Source: Undaria pinnatifida (Eukaryota; Sar; Phaeophyceae; Laminariales; Alariaceae). From it: a DNA stretch of 64,000 nucleotides. This document shows, in pieces, positions 1 to 14,019 of this stretch (position 1 is its first letter; each line of letters begins with the position of its first letter). The stretch is from positions 14,012,214 through 14,076,213 of the forward strand of contig JABAKD010000011.1 in assembly GCA_012845835.1 (NCBI GenBank), read 5' to 3'. Made by a program: the position numbers and the translations under genes. The notes below the pieces were generated by a model. The model was not told the DNA's origin. It saw only the letters and a list, made by a program, of their open reading frames with translations, and did not search any database.

Positions 1-59
1 ACATCGCGCTTGTACAACGAACATTATCGTACCTGGTAAGCACTGAGCTTATCTCAACC

Positions 60-320
60 ATACGAACGGCTTTTTCGATAGCAGTTGGGTAGGAAAACGT
101 GTCATACTACAGTAGTACTGAAACCGTCCAACGGCAAAACTCAAGACCAACCCAACCCACGGCAAAAAAGTATCGAAAAGTGATGTTAAAAAAAAAGTTT
201 TCCTACCATTTTTTTCATATTTAAACCCCATTTTTTTCAAGGGTTAGTTGGCCATGGGTTATGAAATTCGTCGGTTTCAATACTAATATTATATGTTATT
301 TTTCCAACACAAACAAATTT
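60..320. repeat. Dispersed repeat, GTTGGGTAGGAAA family, copy 1
   Basis: It shares a left block GTTGGGTAGGAAA, then ACCCAACCCACG, a T/A-rich centre, a GTTGGCC...TTCGT(C/G)GGTTTCAA block and a right end GGAAATCGCAAACGC with copies at 4640-4990, 5130-5410 and 29560-29910, all in one orientation. No coding content. Confidence 0.7.
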
Positions 321-532
321 GGAAATCGCAAACGCACTAACACTGGGAAGTGTAGTGTAGTGTAGTGTAGTGTGGCCATTATGTGAGAGGAGCGAGGACG
401 GGGGGAGAGGGTGTACTAATCTCATTTGGGGTGGGGGGGGGGGGTAAAATTTGGTACAACTGCATGCAGCAATAGTCACATGCACGAGATTATCCATTGG
501 AAACGAGTCCGCCATCGGTGTCGGTGGCTTAC

Positions 533-657
533 CCTTGAACGATCTCGGTGCAAGTCTTGGCCGCGTATTCTAGTGCAAGGGCTCTCAAGCCATCCCCGTC
601 CTGGTCGATGACGGAATCCCTCGCGCGGTACAGCGCTAGCCTCTGGTCGTTCATCAC
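533..657 (-). CDS. secA: secA exon 16 (last exon in window)
   Basis: It encodes [20 protein letters not shown] and [16 protein letters not shown], continuing FSFDE from exon 15. Acceptor GAGCAG|GTG; donor CAAGG|GTAAGC in phase 2, so the coding sequence continues left of position 1. No further exon is recognisable in 1-532. Confidence 0.9.
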
Positions 658-3600
658 CTGCTCGGTTTGCATCAAGCCGAAAACATCAAAGTCATTGCAA
701 TTCAATTCGATGCAATTCTACTTATAGTTATCTTAATCTTTTCGATTTTTTTATCCGCCGGCGGATGGGGGAAGCTAAAGCTAAAGCTTATCAAGCGAAC
801 CACACTTCCACGTATTTTCACGCGTGTCGATGTAAAACTCTACTGTATTCACAATCGATTTTAGTCCAATGTTCAATTGTCGTTGTGACGTACAAAGTTG
901 ATACAACTTCACTGCAATTCGATCAAAACCAATTACAGCATTCCCATATTATTGTGGCATATTTCGAAGTATAACTTCAACAATAGGATAACCTCCACGG
1001 CTGATCAATCGATCGGTAGTGCAAAACCACACCGCACCCAAACCCGAACAACGCCGCACCACGCCGCGCGGCACCGCACCGCACCACAATACACCGCACC
1101 GCACCGCAATGCATTGCACGGCACCGTACCACACCACGACCACGACGACCACCACGACACTGTACCGCATCGCACTGCATCGCACTGCATCGCACTGCAT
1201 CGCACCGCACCTCATCGAAAGAAAAGACCGTTCGTCGAATGCCTGCGAAGTAGTCCTCCGTCGCTCTCTGTACCTTGTCTAAGGTAGCAGACACCTATCC
1301 ACAATATGCAAGAGGTATGGCAGAACTCGCGTTATGTTTTTAATGATTCACCGCGTCAAAATAACAGCAATAACAAACATGTATTTAACACGGGGGGGGG
1401 TATGTAGTCCTCTGTCGTTTTCTGCACCTTGCCCAAGGTAGCAGACATCTATGCATACTGCACATACAGGCCGTGTGACAGTTGGGGGTGTCAATGAAGG
1501 CTACTCTGGTGACCCGTGCTTCGACAGGCGGTAAGACAAAAAAGCAGCCATACCTCATATCCCACTAATACCTTTTGCAGGAGTCAGGGCCGCGATATAG
1601 TACGTTTCCCCACACCCGTTTGGAACGAATGGTGTTTTAACTACAGCAGTACATAGGAGATGTAGTACAACAGGACCCGCGTTTGTATAAAACAGTTTCA
1701 CAGCATGAAAAGATAGACAATTCAAAATGTGACGTGTGACAACTACAGAGGGAAGGGTGGCGTTGTTTAGACCATAGGGGGGGGGCACGTAGTCCTCCGT
1801 CGCTCTCCGCACCTTGTCCTCCTTCGCTCTCTGCACCTTGCATCAGGTATCGACAGGAGATTCAACAGTAGGATGATGGAAACAAACGACCTCACACTCC
1901 TACAAAGGTTAGAATGAAAAGCAAGCTACCAGGTGGAAATTATGTACGGAAGATTCACACCTCGGACAGACCACGATCTAGATCATATAGATCGCATAGA
2001 TCATATAAATCATACAGATCATACATATCATATATATATCTCATGAATCTAGATCATCTACAGGTCATATACAAGTCATCTACAACATATCCTATAGCTG
2101 TCGTTGTGATGTGATGTTGTGCAGGATCTGTATACGTCGAGTACAGATCCAACCGAGGAAGCATGTGCAAGATGATGCAGGTCGTACGGCTCCCACCGGG
2201 TAACATGAGCTAGACCATACAGATCATACAGATCTTCCATGAAACATCTAGATCATCAAGGTGTGCATCGATGATCTGTCGGGCGTGTGGAAACATTGGA
2301 TTAACTACAAGTGTACCCCCTCAGGGGCACAGACGTGATCCTGTGACAAGGCAGAGGAGGGTACAGCCCACACAGTCGAAAAATGTAAACTATTCAACGA
2401 GGAACGAAATGTGTCAGAAGAGGAGATGAGGAAAATAGGCGGATGTGACATGGATAAGTTTGTTAAAAGTAGATAGCAGCGAGAAAAACGATCGCTATCC
2501 TAGGAGATGGATGGTCGCCACAGACGGCCGAACAGGAAGGGGATAAGATAGGCGATTAGTTTTTTTCATGTTAACCTACTGAGCGCCCAAATGCCGGAGG
2601 TGTCTCTACTAGGCTATTAGGAGCAGGAACGGGGCTCCGTCTCGAAGGGACGCGTCGCCAATGGTCAAAAGACTAAGGCAAGCAACAAACGAGTACGCCC
2701 ACCCTCCAGTCTAGGTCCCGGAACAAACAGTGGGGCGTCGAGCTTTTTTCGGTCTAACCCTGCGCACCTGCTTGTTTTCGATGGGGATGTCGTCGCTGAG
2801 CCGGAAGCTGTCCATGATTTTAGTCACCTGATCCCCGCCGAACACCCTGCTCAAACCAACAAATTGAAAAACGAGCAAACGATTAAGCACACGGATGGGT
2901 AAGCCACCAAGACGATCACGTACAAAACCAATGTGCAACCGTCAATTTAAACCTCCAGTGTAACTGGCAGTGTATCCGCTAGTGAAACTGTCAGCGTAAC
3001 CGTTCGTGTAACCGTCAGTGTACCCGTCAGTGTAACCGTTGGAGCAAACATCAGCGTAACCGTCAGTGTATCCGTCTGTAGAACCGTGAGTGAAATCGCA
3101 AGTGGAACCGCCAGCGCAACCGTCAACGTAACCATCAATGAAACCGTCAATGTAACCGTCAGTGAAACCGTCAAGATAACCGTTAGTGTAACCGTCCGTG
3201 TTACCGTCAGTGCAACCGCCATCAGTGTAACCGTCCGTGTAACCATCAGCGTAACCGTCAGTGTAAACATCCGTGTAACCGTAAAGCGAAACCGTCTAAG
3301 TAACCGGCAGTGTAGCCGGCAGGGTAAGGTCAATTAAAATTTCAAGTGTAACCGTCAGGGCAACCATCAGCGTTACCGTCCGCGTCACCGCCAGTGTAAC
3401 CGTATTTCTGTAACTTTCCACCTGTTACTGTTGTTTTGTAACAATCAGTGTAATATTCCGTGTAAGCGTCAATAAAACCGTTAGTGCAACGGGCATTTAA
3501 ACAGTCCGTGTCACCGTCAGACTACACGGTGGTATACCCGCCAGTGTAACCATCAGTGAAAACATCGGTGTAACCGTCAGTGTAACCCTCAGCATAACCG

Positions 3601-6600
3601 TCAGTGTAACCATCAGCGTAACCGCCAGTGTAACCGTCAGTGTAACCATCAGCGTAATCGCCACTGTAACCGTCAATATAACCGCTAGTGTAACTGGCAG
3701 TGTAATCGTTAATGTAACCACCAGTGTAACTGTCAACGTAACCGTCCGTGCGACCACCGGTATAACCGTCATTGTAACCTCCAATGTATCGATCATTGTA
3801 GACGTATTTTTAACCGTCAATGTCCGTCCGTCTGTCCATGAGTGTAGCCGTGAGTGTAACCTTTACTTTATCCGTGAGCACCCATCAGCGCAACCGCCGG
3901 CGAAACCGTCCGTATAACCGTCAGTGTAACCGTCGTCAGTGTACCTGTCCGCGTAACCGTTAATGTGAAATCGTCGGTGTAACCGTCAGTAACATCGTCT
4001 GCTTAACTGTGAATATGACCACCGGATAACCGTTAGTGTAAGGGTGAGTGTAAAGGGTCATGTAACCGCCAGTATAAAAGGCGGCGTAACCACCAGAGTA
4101 ACTGTCAGTAAAACCGTCACCGTAACCGTCAGCGTATCCGTCAGTGTAACCTTCAGTGCAACCGTCATTGTAGCCGTCATTTCATCTGTCAATGTAACTG
4201 TTTGTCTAACCCTCAGTGTAACCATCAGTGAAAACGTCAGTGTAGCCGTCAGTGTAACCGTCGGTGTAACCGTCAGCGTAACCGCCAATGTAGCGGTCCG
4301 CGTAACCGCCAGTGTAATCGCCCGTATACCCGTCAGTGAAACGGCCAGCGTAACCGTCTGTGCAACCATCGGCGGAACCGTCAGTGTAACCGTCAGGGTA
4401 AACCGCCCGTACAATCGTCAGCGAAATCGTCCGTGTAACCGTCCGCGCAATGGCCAGTGTAACCGTCAGTGTAACCGCGTGTGAAACCGTCAGTGAAACC
4501 GTCGGTGTAACCGTCAGAATACCCATAAGTGAAACCGTCAGCGAATGTGTCAATGAAACCGTCGGCTCATGACACGGTCGGGGTGACACCAACATTTTCT
4601 GGGGCTCTACACTTGACCATCCCTACTGGGGAGTTTGCGATGTACCAACTTTGGTTGGGTAGGAGTTGGGTAGGAAAGCATATAATACTGTTAGTAGTAT
4701 TAAAACCCTCGAACGTCACAATCCAAGGCCAACCCAACCTACGAAAAAATTGGTTGGAAATGCGATTTCTCCTTCCATTTTTTAATTTTCTAAGCTAATT
4801 TTGTCGTGGCTTGGTTGGCTTTGGGTAACGACGTTCGTGGGTTGCAATACACATTGTTCATTGTTTTTTATAACCCAACAGACGTAATTTTCTCGTGGCT
4901 TAGTTGGCCTTGGGCTACGATGTTCGTGGGTTTCAACACATATTTTGCATTTTTTACAACCCAACAGACGTTGGAAAATCGCAAGCGCGCTAATAACTCA
5001 CTCAAAAGTTGACTTCGCATGCGAAACAATGAAAATACCACCCGACGACCAATCCCAAGGCGTGTCAATACGTAATAACAGGTATTACCGAATAGTTCGT
5101 ACAAACAAGTGGCATTTCGACGATATTGGGTTGTTTGCGAACTACCAACTTTGGAAAACATATAATATTACGAATAGTATTGAAACCGTCGAACGTCACA
5201 CACAATCCAAGGCCAACCCAACCCACGAAAAACGGCGGAAAAAAAAAGGTTGAAATATGTTTTCCTACCGTTTGTTTTACTGTCTAACCATTTCTTTTCG
5301 TGGATCGGGTGGCGTTGGGTTACAACGCTCGTTGGTTTGAGTACTGTTTCCAATATCATTTTACACTTCATCCAACCCAACAGAGGTTGGAACTCGCAAA
5401 CACCCTATCGGGTACGGGTATCTTCACGGTTAAGGACCTCCGTCAGACTAAACGATTTCGCCAAAACGTGTTATTCCTATCATAGCACACGTCCGCCAGT
5501 GCACCGTCAGTGCAACCGTGCATCCATCGATGTCCCGCAAGGATCAGGACTCAAGTTTTGGGTTGTCTGAGTTTTTGTTAGATACTGTGTCGTACCTGAA
5601 GATGTCGTCGTCGAGGGAAAGGAAGAAGCGCGTTGCCCCCGGGTCGCCCTGCCTTCCTGCCCTGCCCCTCAGCTGGTTGTCGACGCGGCGGCTCTCGTGC
5701 CTCGACGTGCCCACCACGTAGAGCCCGCCAAGATCGATCACCTGACGCGGCAGAAAAAGTCAACCAACCAACCGACTTATTATGCAAGCAATCAACACAG
5801 CACGCAACAAGGTAAGCACGCAAGTTATACAACCATCAACAACCAAGCAATCAAGCAGTTTACAAAATCAATCAATAAATAAATCAAACAATAAATAAAT
5901 CACCAATCAATCAATATCATTTGAATCAACCAATCAGTCACGCAATGAATCAATACATCAATTAACCGATCAACCAGCCAATCAATCGATCAATCAATCC
6001 ATCAACCAATTAATCAATCAAACAAAAAAACATCCAACCCACCAATCAATAGGTCGGGCAAGATTATATGGAGCGATCTCACTCCATCAGAACGAGAGCG
6101 CTGCCGTTCATTGCTGCTGGGATCAGTCTCCGGGGTAATCTGTTGATGGGAGTTTAGGGTTTGGTACTGTTAATGCTACCGCCACCACTTACCGCTACCG
6201 CTGCCGCCACTTAGCCCTAACCCCACCACCACCACCACTACCTCTACCACCACCACCACCACCGCCACTACAAATACCAACACCAATATCACTACCACCA
6301 CCAACAGCCACCACCACTACCACCACGAACACAACTACCACTACCATTAGCACTACCACAACCACTACCATTATCACGACCACCACCAACCACCGCCAAC
6401 ACCAACACCACCAACACTAACAATAACATCAGCAACACCACCAACAACACCACCAACACCACCACCACCAACACCACCACCACCACTAGCCATTACCGCG
6501 GTGCGTACAGTGGTTCCGCAGGTCATCGCCTCTTGCAAGATATAAAAATGTGTCACTATCTCCGATAGTCACCATAGTTGCTCAACACACAAATGCATAG

Positions 6601-9600
6601 CAGGTGTATATGTGATCCTTCACAACCACTAGCACTACCGCCACCACTACTACTACCACTACTACTACTGCTATTACTGCCACAACTACTCTCCTCACCG
6701 CTACAAACAACCAACAACACAACACCGCCCAACACCACCACTATGACCACGCCCACCTTCTCTTTCTCCTCCGCTAAGCCGTCGGCGAAGCACTTCTTGA
6801 TCACCTGGGCAGCCTCCCTTACGGCGACAACCCCATTCCCTTCCACGGGCCCCGCCTCACAGGCCGCAGAAACCAGCTCCTCCAACGCCTCCCTCCCCAT
6901 CTTCCCTTCCTCGGTTTTGGGGAGGGAAGAGTCTTTGGCGCATTCCGATACTGCCTCTGCCAACGATAAGGACGCCTCCTCGGGGAGGTCGCAAGGGAAA
7001 AACGACTCTCCCACCTGCATGCGGCGGGAGAGAATAACACAATGAACGCAGGCGTTGCACCTCAGCTGAAGCATTATTCTGCGCGATCGCTTCTGCACCA
7101 CGTTTTGATTCCCACGCAAGAGCAGCAGTTTCACCACCACCACCACCACCATCACCCCCCCCAACACAACCACAACAACAACCACAACAACCACAACCAT
7201 CAACATCAACACCTCTAACACCGCCACCACAACCACCATCACCAACACCACCAACACCACTTACACCAGCACAACCCACACCAGCCACAACACCACCAAC
7301 ACCACAACAACGAATTCCACGAACACAACGAAAACCACAACAACTATCACAGCAACCACCACAATCACCAACATCACCACCACCATCACCCCAATCAACA
7401 CCGCCGATACCACCACCGCTACTGTCCCCACAACTACCATCACCACAACCACCACCACCATGAACGTAAAGACCACCACCACACCACATCCACAACACAA
7501 AACAATAGCACCACCAACACAACCACCACCAACACAACCACTACCAACAACAACACCAACAACAACAACAACACCAACAACACTACCACCAACACCATCA
7601 GCACCACCGCCAACACCAACACCAACACCAACACAACACCAACACCAACACCAAACGTGTGGGAATCTAAAAAAACTCTGGTGTCTGCAGGTATAGTATC
7701 CCGGGGTCAGAATATCTACGACGATCGTCACATGAAACGCATCTTCGGTACCACCACCAGACTCCTCCTCCCCAACAAGATCCTTGGCCAGAACACCCCT
7801 CACGCGCACCCACAACAACCACCCCCGTCAGCACCACGAACATACCCGCCGCCATCAGTACTACCACCACCACCAATATCACTACCACTACCGCCACCAC
7901 AACCACCAATCACACCAACACCACCAACACAACCACCACTACAGAAGTGGTCTCTGTATAGTACCGGTATGTGCACTATAGAGGGAAATACCGGCACTCT
8001 AGCAGCAACCGGCACTACTCCGCGTACTGCCTCTACTGGTTGTTTTCTCCAGTGACAAGCGATGTTACAGGCGCTGCGAGCGGGCAACCAGTGCTACTCA
8101 ACCGGCAATGCAAAGGGAAAACTTTATCACCAAACGTACCTTCGGTACGACCGCCAACTCCTCCTCATCAAGAAGCTCCTTCGCCAGGGCGTCCCTAACG
8201 CGAATCCTCGCCATCACCGCGGCATTTCCACCCAACAAGATGTCCGTTCCTCTCCCCGCCATATTTGTCGCGACGGTCACCACACCCAGCCGCCCCGCCT
8301 GCCCCACGATCTCGCTCTCGCGTTCCACCAAGTCTGGGTTAGCGTTAAGCGTCTGGAAGGGGACAAGGGGGGATCGGCCCCGGTATGTTAATGCTATCGC
8401 TAACATGGCCAACCTCTCCCGATTCGACAAGAGCGATGACGGCGACGACGGCGGCGACCGTGTTTTCCCAACGTCGCTGCACTCACGTCACTGCCGAGAC
8501 AATTTACTTGGAATCAGTGGGAGACAGTTTTTGCAGTCGTGCAAAGATTAAAAAACCTATGATACAAGCGTTTGACGCATGCCACAGCGTAAGGGTTCAC
8601 CCACTGCACCCATTGCACCCATTGGCATTGAGGTGCTTCAGTTGAGGAGCTATCTACCTCGCACAAAAACGTTTTCTTGAGAGAGAACGAAAGTGCAACC
8701 GGATGACCAGTCCCATGGCCTAGGAATATAACAACAAATGCACTACAGCACAGTACCGGCATTGTGTGTCCAACGAGGTGTGGTAATTTTCGTGGGGGAA
8801 GAAAGGCAGTACCTCTATCGCAGGACGTGGCATCATTTTACATACATTTTACATGCATTTTACATACATTTTACATACATTTTACATACATTTTACATAC
8901 ATTTTACATACATTTTACATACATTTTACATACATTTTACATACATTTTACATACTTTTTACATACTTTTTGCATACATTTTACATACATTTTACATACA
9001 TTTTACATACATTTTACATACATTCAACTATTGCATCGCCGGGACCCACCCTCCACCTCTGTTAACAACGCTGGACTAGCTCATTGACAACTGTCGACAG
9101 CTGATCGCGTGTACGAGAAAAACGCCGGGCTGTTCATTGACATATTGTACGTTTCCGCGTTATTTCAGGCGGCCACAGCCCAAAGAAAATTCGGGGAAGC
9201 ATCTGAAAATTTCAAACTCACCTCAATCCTGGCATAACACGTGTAAACATAAACACAAAGATGCCTTTATTAGTTGTATGCATATATCATATATAACCGT
9301 GTAGTACCTGGCAAGGCACCCCCCTCTCCTCAAGCTCTTTTGCCGTCTGGTCCGACATCTGAACGTTTGTCGTTCCGATCAGCACCGGGCGTCCGTCTTT
9401 GTGCAGTCTCTCCACCTCCGTAAGCATGGCGGCGTTGGCCCCCACCCGGTTGCGGAAAACCACGTCAGGGTAGTCCCTCCTCGCGATTGGTAGGGCCGTC
9501 GGTATCTGCATCAGGGTATCGGTGTCGTCGGTAGTGCTGCTGTTGGTGCTACTATAACCGACTCATTCGAAATAATGTAACCGTCAGCGACGTCTACGAA

Positions 9601-12600
9601 CCGTCACAAAATCTACCCGCACGCGTGTGCATAGGGACACACGTGTCCCGGGCCCACCGAGAGCCCACCAGGCTATACGTGAAGGGGCTAGAGTTAGGGT
9701 TTACTTTCGAGCAGTCGAAACCTCGTGTAAGGGCTTCAAAGTCAGTTGCATTTCAAACATTTTGTCGAAGCTGGGGCAAAGCCTATTATGCTCTATAGCC
9801 CTCCAAAAGTCTACGAAGAACAAAGCCCTCGCCTGAATGACTTGCAGACCGTAGGTAGAGCCGAGCTCGTTAGCATCAGTGATCGCGGTACCCGTCATGC
9901 CGCACAGTTTGGGAAAGCTCCGGAACAGGGCCTGGTAGGTCACCTGCGCCATGACCTGACTCTGCTTCGACACAGTAATGCCTTCGCAGAGAAAAAAACG
10001 CCACATCGTGGAAAACAGGGGACAGGGGAAGAGTGGGGCGGAGGGGGGTGGGACACAACGTCATAATAGCAACGCCTTCACAAAAAAAAAAGCAAAAAAC
10101 GTCACAATGGGGAAAACAGTGGACCGCGGTGAACCGCGGGGGAGGGGCTACATAAGTTGCAACTCACGTAAATGCCGGACTGCTAGCGCACGCCAATCTT
10201 CAATACGCTTGAAAAATGTGTTTCGTAACTACTTAATACATCAGACAGTATACCTGAGACGAAATGACTTCAACTCCTACTGGGAAGGTAGGCGTGCAGG
10301 AAACGGCGGTTGGCAGTAGGGAATGAGCGTTGCCAGCAGAAGCTCGGCGTTTTTCAACGGGTATTCAACGTTGGCGACAGATAATGAGCTTTGCCAGTAG
10401 CCGCTAAGCTACGGCTGCCGCGCAGGGCGTGACCGTTGTTGGACTATTTATTGTACGGTTTCATAAACCGTTTCAATATGCCGTCTCAGGTATCATTTAC
10501 TCTTAAATGTACCGTTTCACGTACCGTGTCATGCGCCGTTTCATGTACCGATTAGTGTAGCGTTTCATACACCGTTTCATGTCCCGTTTCATGTACCATT
10601 TTATGCACCGTTTTATGCACCGTTTCACGTCTCGCCTTCTTTGGCCTCGATGCACTGGTGTAGACCGTCGCTGTATCTCCTCCCCTCCAGCACTCTGCCA
10701 CTGAAGGTGTCAACGATAAGCACGTCGTTGTCGCGAACGATGTACTCCTACGCGACACACAAGGAGGAGTGAAACACGTTACAGCGTCACAATGCTTCGG
10801 ACACAAAACGAGTAGAAAACACGCATACCGTTAGGTACAGCGGTATAGACTTACTTGCCGTTGTCTTTTTCCTGATCGGGCTCGATTGGTACATCCCTGG
10901 TCTCCCAGGAACTCCCATTTGAACACCGCCTCCTTCAATTACTTGCGGAACGGTTTGGCTTTTATTTGATTTCTTCCTTCACCTTTGTTTTCGTTTTCGT
11001 TTTTTCAGACGTTTCCTGATTTCTCAACTGCTTCCTTTAAATTTGATTTCTGCCAACTCGATTGCGGACTGTTTTTTTATTTTTTCTTTACGCTTTACCT
11101 TTTTGCTTTTTCTTTCTTTTTTGTAAGCTGAATACAAAATATCATTTTTTTTTTAGGTCTTTTATATTTGAGTTTTTTCGTTTGCCGAAGTTGAATCAAG
11201 TCTTAGCTGAGCTCAGCTTGGCTTATCAGCGCAGTGCCGTGCGGTGCCGTGCGGCGCCGTGCCCTGCCGTGCGATACTGTGCGGTGCTGTGCCGTGCTGC
11301 GTGGTGTGCTGCTCTTACTTTTTCGCGCATGCCAGGTATCATTCAAAGCACCATACCAGGTATCGGTACACCAAGTTTGTACGTACTACATGGGTGAATC
11401 ACAAAAAATGCACTACCAGCAGCAATAATAGCTCAGCAGCGCGGCGCCATGCGGTGCCGTGCCCTGCCCTGCGGTGCTGTACCGTACTGCACCGTGCTAC
11501 GCTGTGCTTTCTGCCGTACATACAGTAGTACTAGGTGTGATGCGAAGCACTAGGTACCAGGTACCGGTATGTACTTGTATACAAGTATTCGTCTTTTTTG
11601 CTTCCTTCATTGATTGTCCTCTCTCGGTCCCCTTCATGTTTTTCGCTTATATTTTCGCAAATTACCAGATACACCGATACTGCCGATCAGAACGTGACGT
11701 AACCAGCAAACACACAGCACGGCACAGGGCAATGAGATCTGCACAATTAGCATTATAAAACCGCTCGTTGCACCAAATCATAAGTCTCTTCTTTCTGCCC
11801 CCTTCACATTTACTTGTGTTCTTCCTTGCGCGAGCGCAGCGAGCGGCGTCAGCCACCCGCGGAGCGGTGCCCTTGTCAAGTATATACACTCCTTGACGAC
11901 ACAAAAGGAGACGACAGCCATGCCATTACAGTGGAGCGACCACAGCAAGCAAGGAGTCTCAGGTAGGCGAGGCGGAGACACATACCGAGAGCGGTGCGTT
12001 TATGACTTCGTCCAGCTTCGACAAAATGGTTCAGACATACTCGATTCTACACCCTCTCACCGACACGAACCCAAGCCCAACAGCAGTTTCCGCCTTTTTA
12101 CAACTGGAAACATTATCCCAAACGTATTCCCAGTCGTTTTCCCCCAAAAGGATTGGCGCAGTTCTAAGAGGGGTGATTGTGGAACCAGGTCCCCTCCCCC
12201 TAGATAGTACCGCCTCATTATACACAACTCCAAGGTTGCCATGGGTCTCTCATTCCGCTCCGAGTAGACCCAAGGTACCGACCCACCTCCGTGTATCCTC
12301 CTCACCACAATCACACGAGGAAGAACTGGCTACAGGGACACCGCCCCGCCTAATCCTCGCTTCATCAGAACACCGTCGCGTACTCTACTACACGGCACAT
12401 GGAGCCGCACCTTGTCCTTGGTGAAGAGTTCCTTAGCCTTGACCGAGTTGATGATGTACGGCGCCCACGGGTCTCGAGGGTCGAAAATCGACTTCCCCAA
12501 GATGCGATCGCAGTCGTCGTAGCCTTTATCGGTGAGGACGACATTCTGATCCTTTTCCGAAACCTAAAAACAAAAACAAAAAAGGATCATTGCTAGGGTC

Positions 12601-13981
12601 GTGAGCTGGCTGACTATTCTAATAGTAAGTTGTCGACTAGATATTCTAATAGCAGCAATAGTAGTAGTAGTGAGTTGGGAGTTATTCCACGGTACGGATA
12701 GCACTTTTTTGGAGCAAAAGGTCTGTGACCCTCTGATTGGTCTCTGATTGATTGAGCTGTTGAGCTCAAGAGTGGCACTATCGACTAGAAGTACAAGTAT
12801 GCATATGATAATTTACAGTAATACTTGTTTAGGACTATTAATGGAACTATTTGCGTTAGGAATAGCGCATGGGAATGTTGGTCGGGTTGCGAGAACGAAA
12901 GTCCTCGAAGTCATGTTTCGGGTGATGATGGATGACGGATGATGATGGATGATGGATGATGGTGACGATGTTGATATTGAGCCAGCTCCTCATGTTAGGA
13001 GCTCAGCAAATTCTTAGAATCTGCTGCACCCCTCCTAGCGTGGGACTACTCTCCGATGGTTGGATGGGTATTACCAGGGCTCGAGGTGATCACGTATGGC
13101 GCTCACGGGGGTCGAGGGTAAAAAATCGATTTCCCCAAGACGCGATCGCAGTCGTGGTGACCTTTGTCGGTCAGGCTTACATTCTAATCCTTCTCCGACA
13201 CCTTCAACAAAACAAAAGAAATACTGGCGCGCGTACAAGCTTTCTCTTCCGGATGTGGTTGGCTTTGAAATCCGGGGTTGTCGCAAGTGCAAAAGGGGGA
13301 AAAAACCCTTGTAAAAACTAGAGGCCAAACAATTAGCCACCGGGCAGGTGACCGGGCAAGTAAAAACGAGTATTATTGACCAATGCGACCACCTCAAACA
13401 AGATTACAGCTTGTCTGCAAGGTTTTCCTTGGGGATAGGGTTGGCTTGAAACCCCGTGGGGGCGCGAGATGAAAGGGGGGGACCAAAACTCTTGTAAACA
13501 CTAGAGGGAAAAAAACCCTCAAGTAACCTTGCAAGTAGCATCGACCATCGACCAGCCCAAACGAGCTTATAGCTTAGTCTGTTGTTCTGGTGTCAAAATA
13601 AATTTGCCGATGTGAATTTGTGCACACGATTATAAGCGTGTGCCTTTGTTGTACAGGTAGTTTTCCCTCTATAGTGCGGGTATGTGCGCTATAGAGGGAA
13701 ATACCGGGAATATGGCGGTAACCGGCACTACACCGCAGACTGCCACTGCTGTTCGTTTCCATCTGTGCCAAACGGTGTCACAGGCACCTCAGCGGGAAAC
13801 TGGCACTGCTCAAGCGGCGTTATTCGTAGAGGGGGCACTATTTCGTATCCCCAACGAATATGTGGTGGTGTTTTTATTGCGGGCGATCGACTGCAAAACC
13901 CATCAGTTAGTTCACTTTACGTCTGCGGCTGTCGTTATGCGTCTTTCCGAAAATGACGAAGACTGGGGCCGTGGCTAACTA

Positions 13982-14019
<38 letters not shown>

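Noticed and set aside
2947..4595. Long frames with Val-Thr repeats on both strands, resembling a repetitive surface protein
   Set aside because: The 12-bp minisatellite keeps frame automatically; both strands are open and there is no start context or flanking coding sequence.
6195..7818. Val-, Gly- or Thr-rich frames around secA exon 12
   Set aside because: Translations of CCA/GGT simple repeats; only 6757-7014 shows SecA-like sequence with splice sites.
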